A stretch of 64,000 nt of DNA from Triticum aestivum (taxonomy: Eukaryota > Streptophyta > Magnoliopsida > Poales > Poaceae), in the NCBI RefSeq assembly GCF_018294505.1, contig NC_057795.1, positions 230,062,643-230,126,642 of the forward strand, written 5' to 3'. Below are positions 10,793 to 23,637 of the stretch, piece after piece (position 1 is the first letter of the stretch; each line of letters begins with the position of its first letter). The position numbers and the translations under genes are program-made. A model generated the notes under the pieces. That model worked only from the letters and a program-made list of their open reading frames with translations, did not search any database and was not told where the DNA came from.

Positions 10793-12640
10793 CTCGACCG
10801 ACCATAGGAGCCCCCTTGATTGTTCTTAGCATGGCCGTTGTTGAGTCTAGAAGAAAACTGTTTTCGGAGTCTAGTTATGTCGGAGAGTAGGACTTATTTT
10901 TACTGCTTTGCCCCTTTGTCGCTCTGGTGAGGAATCTTAACGTAGGTGTTTTGAATTACTCCTCTTCCCCTTCAAATCTTCTTTAGGATCACGTGGTTAG
11001 TTTTTCGTTCGTTGGTTCTCAGCTCTTTTCATCCGGTGCATTTCTCGTCAAGTTGACTCGACCCTCTTTGTGTTTTGCAAGATCAATCCTCAATTCTACC
11101 TCAATGAAGTTGTTTGCCCATCCTCAGTTGTTTTCTTTTTCCCACCCGCCCACCCCTTTTCTTCTCAGATCCGGAGTCCGTAATCGAGTATCCATCCTAC
11201 TCATGTGAAGCCTTGGTGTTCTTTCCTCAATTATTTCAACTGGTGTTTTCCTCTTCAAGTTATTCGTCGGTTCCCGGTTCCAAGTTGCCTTTGTTTTTTT
11301 CCCCGCCCTCCCACCCCCTTTTCTTCCCGGAGTCTGAGTCTATGTTCGACCATCAATTTCATTCGTGTGGAGACTCTTCAACCTTTCCTTAATCATTCCA
11401 ACCGGTGAATTCTCGTCAAGTTCATCATTGATTCATCTTGTTTTCTTTCCGTTGGATTCAATTCAAGTTTTTCGTTTTGATCATATTCTTTTCCTTGGAT
11501 CAAGTGTTTATCCCTGCTCATTCGCCTCTCGCTAGTTTATCCTTCCGGAGTGCTCAAGACATCTCAGGAGGTTCGTCTGTGCTCGAATTAATTCGAGGTT
11601 GTCACCTCATTCAAATATTTCAGTTGTTCCGATGCATCATCTCCTCTTCAATCCTTTTTCAATGGTGTTTCTTTTCACTGGGCCCTAACCCACAGGTCTT
11701 TTCCCAGGATCTTACCTGACTCTTCTAATTATTCCAGAGCCATCCCTAATTCTTTTTAGAGTTTGATGTAATAATGAATTTCATCAGTCGAATCCTCTCA
11801 AGCATATTTGTTCTCCAATTCTCCCCGGTGATTCGTTCTCTTTCATCAGTCTTTTTCGAATTCTTACGGTGGTTCGTTCAACATTCCATTCCCTTGTTAT
11901 CATATCAATTCATTCGTTCTTTCCTATCCTACCGGTGGCTTAGGAATACCTTCTCAAGTTTTTGCCATGTCACTTCTCAATCCTTTTCAAGAGGAATAAT
12001 TTGCATGCAAAAGCCGGTTGTCATTAATTAAATTTGATGAGGATAAGCATAACGTAATTCTTATTCTTATTTCATCGTGGTCAAGTAATTCCTTTCTTCA
12101 GAGATTGTTCATGATGAATAATCTCTCGGTTCTAAGTTGTTCATCTTTTCTTTTTTGGAGTTCCAAGTTTTCTCGCTTGTCTCGTCGCGAAGATCCATCT
12201 AAATCACCGCAAGGCTTTAATCTTATTCCTTTCATCCTTCATTTTGATCTCATCATCCTTTTGTCGCCGGAGTTCTGCATTGGTGGTTCTTCTTGATTTA
12301 ATTCATTCTTTCAAGATTTCAGCAAGATTCTTGGTGGAGGAGCTCAAGTATCTTTTCGTCTAGCATCCATCTTGTGAAATTCCAGTTCTATTGCTTCCAT
12401 TTTCAGCCGGAGTGCTGCGGAAATTCTTTCATTCTTATTCCTTTTCTACCTAGTTCTAACCGGAGTGGTTTCAGAGTCTATCTTGTTTCTTGATATTTTC
12501 ATTATCGTCATATTCGCTGTTACTCTTTTCAACCCGAGTGCTCTCGATCTTTGTTCATCTTCTCTCTTGCATTCTTGCTTCACCTCTTCCTCCTTCTCTT
12601 TCGTCTCATTCCTAAGATCTCGGGACGAGATCTCTTGTTA

Positions 12641-12652
12641 GTGGAGGAGAAT
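12641..12652 (+). other. Polypurine tract of element Y
   Basis: GTGGAGGAGAAT lies directly before the 3' LTR start TGTAACACC, the expected place for the plus-strand primer. Confidence 0.8.
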
Positions 12653-15600
12653 TGTAACACCCCGATTCCGATGCGCCAGGTGTCTTCCAGTAATTCGCTG
12701 TCGTTTCCATGTCATTTGCTCGTGTGTTGCACTTTGCCATGTCATCATCTGCATTTCATCTGCATGTTTTTCAAAACTTGCATCCGTTCGGGTTCCCCCA
12801 GTTCTTTCCGTTGTCCGTTCTGAGCACAGACACACTCGCACGCGCCCGCGGCACCTCCGAAATATTATTTTATAAGTGGCATAAAAATGTTTTCAGAATG
12901 GGGTGAAAGTTGGCGTGCGGTCTTATTATAGTGTAGGTAGACCGCCTATCAAGTTTCATCACATTCGGAGTTCGTTTGATAGCCCAACCGTCATCCGTAG
13001 AGGCTTCGTCGCCGATTTATTCGTTGGATGTTTTATGTCTCCAAAAACCCCTGCCGGGCTGCTATCTCTTCTCTTCTTAAAAGCCTAGCCCATCTACACA
13101 GCCCACCAACCCCTTTCCTAGTCCCTGTCCACACCAGAGCCGTCCGATAGCGATCGTACGGCCCGAAACGGCACCCAAAACAACCAAAACCTAGCCCTTT
13201 TCCCTATATAAACAACCCCCATGCCATTTTGGGAATACCCTAGCCTCCACCTACCTCTAGCCTCTCCCCTCCTTGCAATCCGCACCAGCCAAACCCTGCC
13301 CCGGCACTTGACGCCGCCGCCGCACCCCGGACCAATCCGGGTGCGTCACGTCGCCTCCTCGCGCCCTCCAGCCACTCCTGCGGTGCCATGTGGCGTCGCC
13401 ACATCGCCCGCGCCTCTCCCCGCAGCTCCCCGCCGCCGTGCCCCTTTCGTCCCATGCCAGGTCCATCCCTGGGCCGATCTGGGCCCGGATCCCGTGCCTT
13501 GTGCCCCTCTGTGCCCGCTCGCTCCAGATCGGGAGAGGAGCTCCCAATCCAGAGCCGCCGCCTCGCTGGAGTCGCCACAAGCGACCACCTCCGTCTAGGC
13601 CGGCCCCTTGCGCCCTGCTCCTCCTCCCCCCTGCCCGCCTCCTTCTCCCTCTCTCTCTTCCTTCCCCGTGCTTCTCTTTCTCCCGCTCACGATCTCTCCC
13701 TCTCTCTGTATACCTCGCAGGAGCTACCATGGCCGCCCCGATCTCCGTGGCGACGTCGCCCCAAGCCGCCTCGTCACCGGGAATGGATTCCCCATGCCCG
13801 GATCCACCCATTCCCGGCCTCCTCGATGCCCGTTGGAGCCCTATGCTGCCCCACCATCACCGTTGACTTTCACCGGAGTCTCTTTGTACGAGGACTAAAG
13901 CTTCCCCGAGCTGAACCTCGTTCTTGCGCTGGTAGTTCTTCCACTAAGTCCCAGTTTCTGTAACATTATGTGTGCATCTTCATCTTGTCATAACATTGTG
14001 CATGTTGCTTCGTTTTGTGCGTATGATATGTCAAAATGTTCACCTCAGAGTGTTCTTCATGATGGAGTAGTTTGCATGCATGTTAGGATACATCTGGATG
14101 CCCTAAACTTCGTTGCAAAACTGCTAATTGATATAAAATGTTGTAATCTGCTGATTGTTAACATCATATAGCTATCTTGTCAGTGCGACAACTTTGTCTC
14201 TGTTAACCCTATGATGATGATCTTGATATGCACGTGTTCTGCTCTTCATGATCTTCATGTTGGTGTGCTTTGCATTCATGTTACAGTCCATCTTGAGATA
14301 CTAACCCCTGTTGCAAAAGTGCATGTTGCTGTTAATTGCTGAAAACTACTCTAACTTGCTGATTTGTCATTTTTGTTGCATTTTGTGTGTGTATCCTATG
14401 AGCATGATGTCTACATGTTTTAGGAGAATTTTAATGCCATCTTTACAGTGGTGCCATACATGTATTTTTATGTGGCCTGTAGTGAGTGCATCAAGCTTGT
14501 ATAGTGGGCTACTTGCTGTTAACTTTTTGTCAATGCTGAATCTGTAATATCATGATGCCATGTTTGCTTGATGCTACCAATTAATCCATGCATAATCTGG
14601 AGATGCTTATTTGACATGTTTTATTTTCTATGGTACGCTCTACCATCCCGTGCCTTTTGATGCCCTATATATGTACTGTAGAATATGTTTTCATTTCCAT
14701 GACCATGCTTATATAATGTTCCAGATTTCTGTTAACTTCATGATGCTATGTTGTGAGCTTGATAGTAATTATTCCGTGCCTCTCCTGTAGATGCTCCAAT
14801 TCCATGTTTTGAAGTATGCTATGAGTACTTTGTTCACATTCCATGGTTATTAATTTTGTATATCATATGCCTCCGTTTCATGCTTGCAAACATGCTATCA
14901 TATTGTTACTGTTTTACACTTGCTGAAACTGTTTCAACATTCAATCTTGTCATGTTGGTTCCCACTAATCCATGAGCCATATGCCTATGATGCCCAGATG
15001 TTATTTTCTCTTTGTTATGTGAACTTTGATGCCATGCCACTGGTTGCTATATAAACTTGCTGTAGCTTGTCTCTTTCTTGCTCTCAAGTTGCCATCATAT
15101 TAACTCTGCTCATGCATATGCTCCTGTGTTATAAAGTTGCATTTTGCTTTGATCATATTGGTTTAATCTTGATTCCTATGAACCTGAACCTTAATGATAT
15201 TTGAAGTATGTTATCTTTACATGAAGTGCAGCCGAAGTTTGTTCTCATATGATTCCTGTAGCATGTTGATTTTGATGGTTGCAAAGTGCCTACTTGCTGT
15301 TTTGGGCAGATTGTTGTTATATCTTGTTTGGAGTGTATGTGTTGCATAGTTGCTCCGTTTTGAGCATGCTCTATATGAAACTTGCTTAGAATTGCATGTA
15401 GTTTCATATTATGATGTTGCATCCTTGTTTTGAGAGTGTTTGCTTGATTTTTGAATGCATGTTGCATCAATGCCATGCTTAACTTGTTTTGCTCATATCT
15501 TCTAGGCCGTAGTTCCGAACTAAATGAACCTTATATGTAACTTGACTAGAATTTCGTGTAGATCATCTTGGTGCATCTTAAGTTGCTGTTTAACAACTTG

Positions 15601-17554
15601 AACATAAGGTTTGTTCAGATCTGGACCAATTTTGAAACTTGCATATGAGGACTTACCAGATTTGTTATATGCTGTTTCCGGCCTCATTTAAACTTGCCTT
15701 GATGTGTTATTCTTGTATGCTTCATCTCTTGCCATGAGTAGCATCATATAGCCTTTGTCATGCATCATGCTTGCTTGAGCATCATGTCATGTTTATGTGT
15801 TGTATGTTTACCATGTAGTTTTCTTCTTTCCGGTTGTGCTTCTTCTTGATAGTTCCTGTTTCGTTGCGATCGTGAGGATTCATTCGCCTACGCTTTGTTC
15901 GTCTTCGTCCGTTCGTCTTCTACATGGACTCGTTCTTCTTCCTAGCGGGATTTCAGGCAAGATGACCGTTACTCTGAATCTCACTACTATCATTGCTATG
16001 TTTGTTGCATCGTTCTATCGCTATGCTGCGCTACCTATCACTTGCTTATCAAGCCTCCCAAATTGCCATGTCAGCCTCTAACCTTTTCACCCTTCCTAGC
16101 AAACCGTTGTTTGGCCATGTTACCGCTTTGCTCAGCCCCTCTTATAGCATTGTTAGTTGCAGGTGAAGTTGAAGATTGCTCCATGTTGGAACATGTTTAT
16201 GTTGGAATATCACAATATCTCTTATTTTAATTAATGCATATATATATACTAGGTCAAGGGTGGAAGGCTCGGCATTATGCATGGTGTTTTGTTCCACTCT
16301 TGCCGCCCTAGTTTCCGTCATACCGGTGTTATGTTCCTTGATTTTGCGTCCCTAACACGGTGTGGGTTTATGGGCCCCTCTTAACAGTTCGCTTGAAATA
16401 AAACTCTTCCAGCAAGGCCCAACATTTGTTTTAACATTTGCCATAATAATACTTAAACTAAATAATAAATTTGCATAGGGCATCATGAACCCGAGGATTT
16501 TTCTACATAGCAGGGGGCCAGCACTGATGGTGTTGGTCCCAAATGGGCAGACTGCGGGGCCACCACGGGGCAACCCGAGGATCTGGTTTTACTCGTAGGC
16601 TTTCCCATCCGGACGTGTCTTGAGACTAGATACGCACGGCTACTATCAGGGTGTCGACACGCCGGGAGGCTTTGCTGGATTAGTTTTACCATTGTCGAAA
16701 TGTCTTGTGCACCGGGACCCCAAGTCTGATCGGATGTCCCACGATGGAGGATTGTGTCCGCGGATCGTGAGATAATAATGGGCTAAGTTGGGACACCCCT
16801 GCAGGGTTTATACTTTTGAAAGCCGTGCCCGCGGTTATGTGGCAGATTGGAATTTTTAATGTCCGGTTGTAGATAACTTGACACCAGATTCAAATTAAAA
16901 TACACCAACCGTGTACGTAACCGTGACAGTCTCTTTTTGGGTGAGTTTGAGAAGAGAACATGGTGGGGTTATGTTTGAACGTAAGTAGTTCAGGATCACT
17001 TCTTGATCATTACTAGTTGCGACCGCTTGCGTAGCTTCTCATCTTATTCTTGTACTCGTAAGTTAGCCACCATACTTTGCTTAGCCGCTTGCTGGAACCT
17101 CACCACTTATCCATTCCATACCCATTAAGCTTTGCTAGTCTTGATACCCATGGTAATGAGACTGTTGAGTCCTCGTGGCTCACAGATTACTACAACAACA
17201 GTTGCAGGTTCAGGTAATGCGATGATCATGATGTGAGAGTGATGTATGCTTGTCTTGGAGTTCTTATTCTACTTCTTCTTCGTTCATGGGTTAGGTTCCT
17301 GGTCGACAGCCTGGGCTAGCAGGATGGATGTCATTTGAGTTTCTGTTTGTGTTTCATCCGTAGTCGGATGTTGCTCTTGTGTATGATGTTATTGTATTCA
17401 TGTGGCATTGTATGCCTTTTGTATGTATCCCCAACTATTATGTAATGGTACGATGTAATGATATCCACCTTGCAAAAGCGTCTCCAATATGCGCTTCTAT
17501 TCTTGGTGGGACCTTCGAGTTCCTTTAGGATAGGGTCGCATATTGGGCGTTACA
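12653..17554 (+). repeat. 3' LTR of element Y
   Basis: This 4902-bp copy is colinear with 5903-10777 throughout, with scattered substitutions and small indels. It retains the TATA box at 13205-13212 and the terminal GGGCGTTACA, and is followed by TSD ttcat. The GC-rich ORFs (13221-13598, 13388-13963, 13390-13866) do not keep the frames of the 5' copy and are not annotated as genes. Confidence 0.88.
13205..13212 (+). promoter_or_regulatory. TATA box of Y 3' LTR
   Basis: TATATAAA, the counterpart of 6448-6455. It could still drive outward transcription toward 17555. Confidence 0.65.
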
Positions 17555-17971
17555 TTCATACCCCCCAATACTACCCATAGAACCATCAAAATAAGCAAAC
17601 AATACATAGAAAACAGAATCTGCCAAAAACAGAATAGGTCGTAGTAATCTGTAAACTTCGTATACTTATGTTCAAAAAATGCTAAAAATTAGGATGACAT
17701 AGGAAATTCATATATAAATCTTGTGTAAAAAGCAGGATTTTACCATGTTCCAACTGCTCAGATCAATTATGTTTCTGGGCGCAAAATTTTCTGTTTTTTA
17801 GCAGGATCAAATGAACAATACACCAAAGTATCCCAAATGCTTTAATTGGCTCAAAAACTAAATAAAAACAACAAAACACAATTACTACATAGGTAATAAT
17901 GTGTATTTATTCAAGAACAGTAGAAAAAACAAAAAACATAAAAATAAAATTGGGTTGCCTCGCAATAAGCA

Positions 17972-18857
17972 CTATTGTTTAACGCCCCTAGCTAGGCATT
18001 CAACATAGATCAAGGTATTCTCATAGTAATAAGGGAGATCGTCCATGCTCATCTCATACTCCCTTATTTCAGTGGCAAGTTTCCTTTGTGTTAAGCAAAA
18101 ATAATTAAAAGGGCTAAATTTAATAGGATAAGGATCCCTAAGACCATGTTCGGGAGGAATTGGTTCCTCCTTCGGCCTCTTGTATGTTATAATCAACTCA
18201 TCATTATAAGCATTCCTTTGGTGGAACATCATAAGCCTATCTTTTAATATGAACCCTAATCTATTGTTTTATATAGCAAAATATCATTGATTTCAGAAAT
18301 CTTATCAACCAAAACCTCGGTAGGGACCCTTTTTCTCGAATTTTCATTATAGACAGCATAATTGGGAGATGGCGATCGCTTTATTTCCTCCTGATTAAAA
18401 AGTATATCCTCTATGGGGGACAACCACCATTTATTTTATAATGTGCAAAAATCTTGCTAGCTCCTTTCATGATGAATCTAAACTCATGAGCTAGAAATAT
18501 AGAGGCGGCACGCTTAATAGAAGAATGCTGAATATTAGAGAACTCTAGAAAAATCCTTTGTATGCATGGATGCATATGAACAAATTGTCTTTCAAGTTCA
18601 ATTATGAGTAAAGTAATTGCATTCGCAATTCTATTAGTTTTATTAAGAATAGATCCTCCTATCGTAGGTAGCGTACCGGCACAAGTAAAGAAATCTTGAA
18701 TCACTCCTTTTCCAATAATATTGCTGCTACCCACATAGAGTTTTTTGGTATGGATAATAGTGGGTTCTTCATAAGTATCATTATTGGCAAAATCATTATA
18801 ACCATCCTCAAGATTATTGCTATCTTTTTCAATGATAAACTCCCCAGATTTAGACAT
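17972..18857 (-). pseudogene. Broken ORF of unknown function in Z-type element, copy 2
   Basis: This is the counterpart of 897-1738. The start (MSKSGEF, ATG at 18855-18857) and the first 150 or so codons are open; the frame even extends upstream to 18941. A one-base deletion near 18416 shifts the frame. A small insertion lies near 18275. The stop at the end is lost, so the C-terminal ORF runs past YYYENT to 17972. Function is unknown. It sits where gag-protease sits in W, although leader and 3' domain are shared between Z and W. This suggests replacement of the coding part. Confidence 0.55.
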
Positions 18858-19067
18858 GGTGGCAAGAAATTGATCTAGCACATGAGTAACCAAACAGCAA
18901 ACGAAAAGGCGAACAAAAGAAGGGCGAATAAAAAAGGGCAAATCTTTTTGTGTTTTTCTGAAATCATTTTAGAAGTGAGGGAGAGGAAAACGAGAGGCAA
19001 ATGGCAAATAGTGTAATTCAAGAGATGAGAGTTTATGGTGGGTACTTGGTAGGCTTGATGTAGAACC

Positions 19068-19085
19068 TCCCTGAAAACATCACAA
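19068..19085 (-). other. Decayed primer-binding site of element Z
   Basis: The plus strand reads tccctgaaaacatcacaa where the tandem copy has the perfect tRNA-Asp complement; 11 of 18 positions match. Several mismatches are C-to-T or G-to-A changes, which fits mutation after insertion. Confidence 0.6.
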
Positions 19086-19096
19086 GAAATACTTCC

Positions 19097-20041
19097 TGCA
19101 ACTTCTTGAGCTTGCGTTGGTTTTTCCCATGAAGAGGAAAAGGTGATGCAACAAAGTAGAGATAAGTATTTCCCTTAGTTGAGAACCAAGGTATCAATCC
19201 AATAGGAGGTACACACAAGTCTCCAATCTATGCACTTGCACAAACAATCAAACACTTGCACCCAAGATGATAAAGGGGTTGTCAATCACTTCACGGTCAC
19301 TTGCAAGAATGAGGTCTGATAGAGATAAATATAAAAGATTACTAAAACGTAAAACAAAGTAAAAACAAATAAATTGCAGCAAGGTATTTTTGGATTTTTT
19401 TGCTTTCTGAAAATATATGATGGAAAATAGATCCGGGGCCACATAGTTCACTAGAGGCTTCTCTCTTGAAAGAAAATAATACGGTGGGTGAACAAATTAC
19501 TGTCGAGCAATTATAGAAAAGCGCAAAGTTATGACAATATACAAGGCAATGATTATGAATATAGGCATCACGTCCATGTCAAGTAGACCGATTCCTGCCT
19601 GCATCTACTACTATTACTCCACACGTAGACAATTATCCAGCATGCATCTAGAGTATTAAGTTCATAAGAATGGAGTAACGCCTTAAGTAAGATGACATGA
19701 TGTAGAGGGATAAACTCAAGCAATATCATGAAAACCCCATCTTTTTACCCTTTATGGCAACAATACAATACGCGCCTCGCTACCCCTACTTTGTCACTGG
19801 GTGAGGACACCGCAAGATTGAACTCAAAGCTAAGCACCTCTCCCATTGCAAGAAGAACCAATCTAGTTGGCCAAACCAAACCGATAATTCGAAGAGAAGC
19901 ACAAAGATATCAAATCATGCATATAAGAATTCAGAGAAGACTCAAATAATATTCATAGATAATCTAATCATAAATCCACAATTCATCGGATCTCGACAAA
20001 CACATCGCAAAGGAATATTACATTAGATAGATCTCCAAGAA
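19097..20041 (-). repeat. 5' LTR of element Z, left piece
   Basis: This starts TGCAACTTCTTGAGC, equivalent to 1978 onward, and runs to atctccaagaa, where X is inserted. The last five bases (aagaa, 20037-20041) are one copy of the X TSD. The LTR resumes at 45949. Confidence 0.85.
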
Positions 20042-20072
20042 TGTCGGTGTTCTGGGAACAGGGGTCCCTAGA
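20042..20072 (+). repeat. X 5' LTR, first piece
   Basis: The first 31 bases of the LTR (tgtcggtgttctggg...), matching 45036 onward with a few changes. It ends in ctaga, the left TSD copy of V. Confidence 0.8.
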
Positions 20073-20545
20073 TGAGGGAGTCCTGGATTAGGGGGTGTCC
20101 GGATGGCCGGACTATAGCCTTTGGGCGGACTCCTGGACTATGAAGATACAAGATTGAAGACTTCGTCCCGTGTCCGGATGGGACTTTCCTTGGCATGGAA
20201 GGCAAGCTTGGCGATACGGATATGTAGATCTCCTACCATTGTAACCGACTCTGTGTAACCCTAGCCCTCTTCGGTGCCTATGTAAACCAGAGGGTTTTAG
20301 TCCATAGGACGAACAGCAATCATACCATAGGCTAGCTTCTAGGGTTTAGCCTCTCTGATCTCATGGTAGATTTACTCTTATACTACCTATATCATCAGTA
20401 TCAATCAAGCAGGAGTAGGGTTTTACCTCCATCGAGAAGGCCCAAACCTGGGTAAAAACATCGTGTCCCTTGTCTCCTGTTACCATCCGCCTAGACGCAC
20501 AGTTCGGGACCCCCTACCCGAGATCTGCCGGTTTTGACACCGACA
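20073..20545 (+). repeat. 5' LTR of V
   Basis: TGAGGGAGTCC to GACACCGACA. The TATA element at 20279-20286 reads TATGTAAA, where the 3' LTR has TATATAAA (28464-28471), so the 5' promoter is probably weakened. The presumed PBS begins at 20546-20547 (TTGGTGCTTTCATTGAG); I could not assign its tRNA. Confidence 0.88.
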
Positions 20546-20589
20546 TTGGTGCTTTCATTGAGAGTTCCTCTGTGTCGTCATCTTTAGGC

Positions 20590-23500
20590 ATGGTGGCTCC
20601 TCCGATCATCAACAATGATGTGGTCTAGGGTGAGACTTGTCTCCCCGGACAGATCTTCGTATTCGGCGGCTTTGCGCTGCGGGCCAATTCTCTTGGCCAT
20701 CTGGAGCAGATTGAAAGCTACGCCCCTGGCCATCAGGTCAGATTTGGAAGTTTGAACTGTACGGCTGACGTCCGCAGAGATTTGATCTTCGACCGGTTCG
20801 AGCCACAGCCAAGCGCGCCGCACTGTCATGATGGGCATGGTCTAGCTCTGCCGCCGGACAGTGCCCTGGAGGCCGCACAAGTGCCCGCTCCAACCCTTAG
20901 CTCGGAGCCGATTGCGCCGATCGAGGACGGGTGGCTGGACACCGCCTCGGGGGCTGCTATCTCTACGGCGATTGAGCCGAACACCAACCCTGTCCTTTGC
21001 GAAGCTCATGACTCCAAGGTACCGAACACTTCTCCAGACTCCGAGCCTTCCGCGTCCCTGCCAATTGAATCTGATTGGGCGCCGATCATAGAGTTCACCA
21101 CCGCGGACATCTTTCAACACTCGCCCTTTGGCGACATCCCGAATTTACTGAAGTCTCTCTCTTTATCAGGAGAGCCCTGGCCGGACTATGGTCAGCAAGG
21201 TTGGGATGCGGACGACGAATAAATTCAAAGCCCACCCACCACCCACCTCGTAGCCACTGTCGAAAGTTTAAACGACGTGCTCGATTTCGACTCCGAAGAC
21301 ATCGACGGTATGGACGACGATGTAGGAGATAAGCATGAACCAGCACCTATAAAGCACTGGACAGCCACCTCATCTCACGATGTATACATGGTGGATACAC
21401 CTAAAGGAAGCGACGACGAGGAACAACAGGACGCCACGAGGGATCACTCCCTCGAAAAGCAGTCAAAACGGCGACATAAGCGCCGTTCAAAATCCCGCCT
21501 CGACAAAGACATCAGCCATACAGACACAACCATAGAGCAGGGCAAACCGGTGGACGACGAACATGCTATCGAGCAACCATCCCAACAGGACAATATGGAT
21601 AAACAATCCGTCCCCGGCGAAGATAACAGTCCGGACGATCTCACACCGGTCAAGTTGCTGGAGCAGAAGAACCTCCACAAAAGGCTCGTCGCCACTGCGC
21701 GTAGCCTGAAAAAGTAGAAGCGGAAGCTCAAAACAGCGGAAGATGCGCTCAGAATCAGATGGAGCAAAGTACTCAACACCGCAGACAAATACGATGATAG
21801 TCGCTGAACAAAGAGCTACCCAAAGCGAAAACTACTACCCGAATTTGATAAGGAGGCCGTAGATCCCCCGCAATCAAAGAACAAAGAGACCACCCGGTCG
21901 GATAGACGACCCCATGGCAAACACAAGCCGACACGCGATCTGCACACGGATTTGCATCAAAAAGATGGCCCAATTAGATCTATCTACGGGCCAAGAAAGC
22001 AAGCTCTAGTAAGCAATGCAACACATCAAATATCCGAATATTACGGTACACCTAAATATAGGGGTGCCGCACACCCCCTATGTTTCACCGATGAGGTCCT
22101 GGATTATGAATTTCCAGCGGGATTCAAGCCCGTAAACATAGAGGTGTACGACGGAACAACAGAACCTGGAGTCTGGATTGAGGATTACATCCTCCACATA
22201 CACATGGCTAGAGGAGATGACCTCCACGCCATAAAATACTTACCCCTCAAGCTCAAAGGGCCAGCCTGGCATTGGCTCAAAAGCCTCCCCGAAAACACCA
22301 TTGGAAGTTGGGAAGAGCTCGAGGATGCTTTTCGAGCAAATTTTCAAGGGACCTATGTCCGACCTCCGGATGCAGACGATTTAAGTCACATAACTCAACA
22401 ACCCGGAGATTCTGCCCGAAAATTCTAGAACAAATTCATTACTAAAAAGAACCAAATAGTCGACTGTCCGGACGCCGAAGCCTTAGCAACTTTCAAACAT
22501 AACATCCGAGACGAATGGCTCGCCAGACACCTTGGCCAAGAAAGGCCAAGAACAATGGCCGCATTAACAAGCCTCATGACCCGCTTTTGTGCGGGAGAGG
22601 ATAGCTGGCTGGCAAGATGCAGTACCAGCGACACAAGTACATCCGAAGTCAGGGATGGAAACGGGAAACCGTGACGAAGCAAGGACCAGCGCCAGACCAA
22701 GGGAAACAGCCCAAAGAGCACGACAGTCAACGCCGGATTCAAAAGCTCACGGCAGGATCATAAAAAACTGCCCCTTAAGGATAACAAAGACGAGCTATCT
22801 AACTTAAACAAAATCTTGTACAAGATATGCCAAATCCACAGTACTCCCGGGAAGCCTGCAAACCATACCCACAGAGATTGTTGGGTCTTCAAGCAGTCCG
22901 GCAAACTCAACGCCGAACACAAGGGGCTCGACACACCAAGCGAGGATGATGACGAACCCCACAAGCAGAGCATCGGAAAACAAAAGAATTTCCCACAAGT
23001 AGTCAAAACAGTAAACTCACTTTACGTGAAAAAAGGGAAAAACAGAACGGCGCCCTTAGATATACGCGCCATACGGCCAATCCCAGAGGAGTCCCGCCAC
23101 TGGTTTTTAAAACCAATCACCTTCGACCATCAGGATTACTCTAGAAGTATCCGCAATGCAGGATGAACTGCCTTGATATTAGATCCAATAATCGACGGAC
23201 TCCAATTTACACAAGTCCTAATGGACGGCAGTGATCTAAACCTACTATATCAGGACACAATCCGGAAAATGGGGATAGACGCAACCAAAATTTGCCATAG
23301 CAACACTTCCTTTCGAGGGGTAATGCCGGGCCCATATGCCCATTGTACGGGCTCTCTACTGCTAGAAGTTGTGTTCGGCTCACCCGACAACTTCCGCCGT
23401 GAAAAGTTAACCTTCCACCTCGCCCCATTTACAAGTGGCTACCAAGCACTACTGGGACGTGAAGCTTTCGCCCGCTTTAACGCAATACCGCATTATGCAT

Positions 23501-23637
23501 CCCTTACACTTAAAATGCCTGGTCCGCGAGGCATCATCTCCTTCAAGGTAAATATCAAGTGTTCCTCGAGCGCGGAAGATTGTGTGACTGCCTTGACAGC
23601 CACACACCAAACCGGCTTCACTAATCAAAGCACCTAA
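20590..23637 (+). pseudogene. V gag-protease frame, broken by several stops
   Basis: One reading frame runs from ATG 20590 to 23637. Premature stops lie at 20626, 21220, 21715, 21805, 22426, 22672 and 23164. Order: variable acidic/basic N-terminal part (to about 22000); Gypsy gag capsid domain (about 22080-22430, with KLKGPAWHWLKSLPENTIGSW); nucleocapsid-type Cys/His stretch (about 22830-22900, CQIHSTPGKPANHTHRDC); protease domain (about 23170-23500). The protease active-site region reads MDGSDLNLLY, one residue shorter than the MDGGS form kept in U, and probably inactive. No RT follows. Several stops are explainable as CAG or CGA changed to TAG or TGA. Confidence 0.8.

Larger units (their letters stand above)
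10778..12652 (+). other. Internal non-coding domain of element Y
   Basis: The domain opens with the PBS and closes with the PPT. In between is pyrimidine-rich sequence without a credible ORF; the longest is 93 codons, with no domain or conservation evidence. A module containing CCGGTG or CCGGAG recurs irregularly, for example near 11034, 11171, 11328, 11400, 11540, 11826, 11930, 12269, 12407 and 12460. The stretch before the PPT (cgggacgagatctc at about 12621-12634) resembles the sequence before the PPT of Tekay-type chromoviruses as I remember it, which hints at the partner supplying enzymes. Confidence 0.7.
5903..17554 (+). mobile_element. Element Y: giant-LTR, non-coding retrotransposon (LARD/Sukkula-like)
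   Basis: Two direct LTRs of 4875 bp (5903-10777) and 4902 bp (12653-17554) enclose only 1875 bp of internal sequence. LTRs start TGTAAC and end GTTACA. The 5-bp TSD ttcat is intact at 5898-5902 and 17555-17559, placing the insertion precisely in Z's internal domain. A tRNA-iMet PBS and a PPT are present. No gag or pol motif exists, so the element is non-autonomous, matching LARDs known from barley and relatives. Over the first about 200 aligned bases the LTRs differ at about 9 positions plus one small indel. The Sukkula name is a guess. Confidence 0.88.
17555..19096 (-). mobile_element. Element Z internal domain, PBS-side half
   Basis: After the second copy of TSD ttcat (17555-17559), the sequence continues Z's internal domain exactly where Y interrupted it. 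It is colinear with 430-1977. It holds the broken ORF 17972-18857 and the leader with a decayed PBS. About 17560-17970 has no gene and corresponds to the region downstream of the ORF on the minus strand. Confidence 0.8.
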
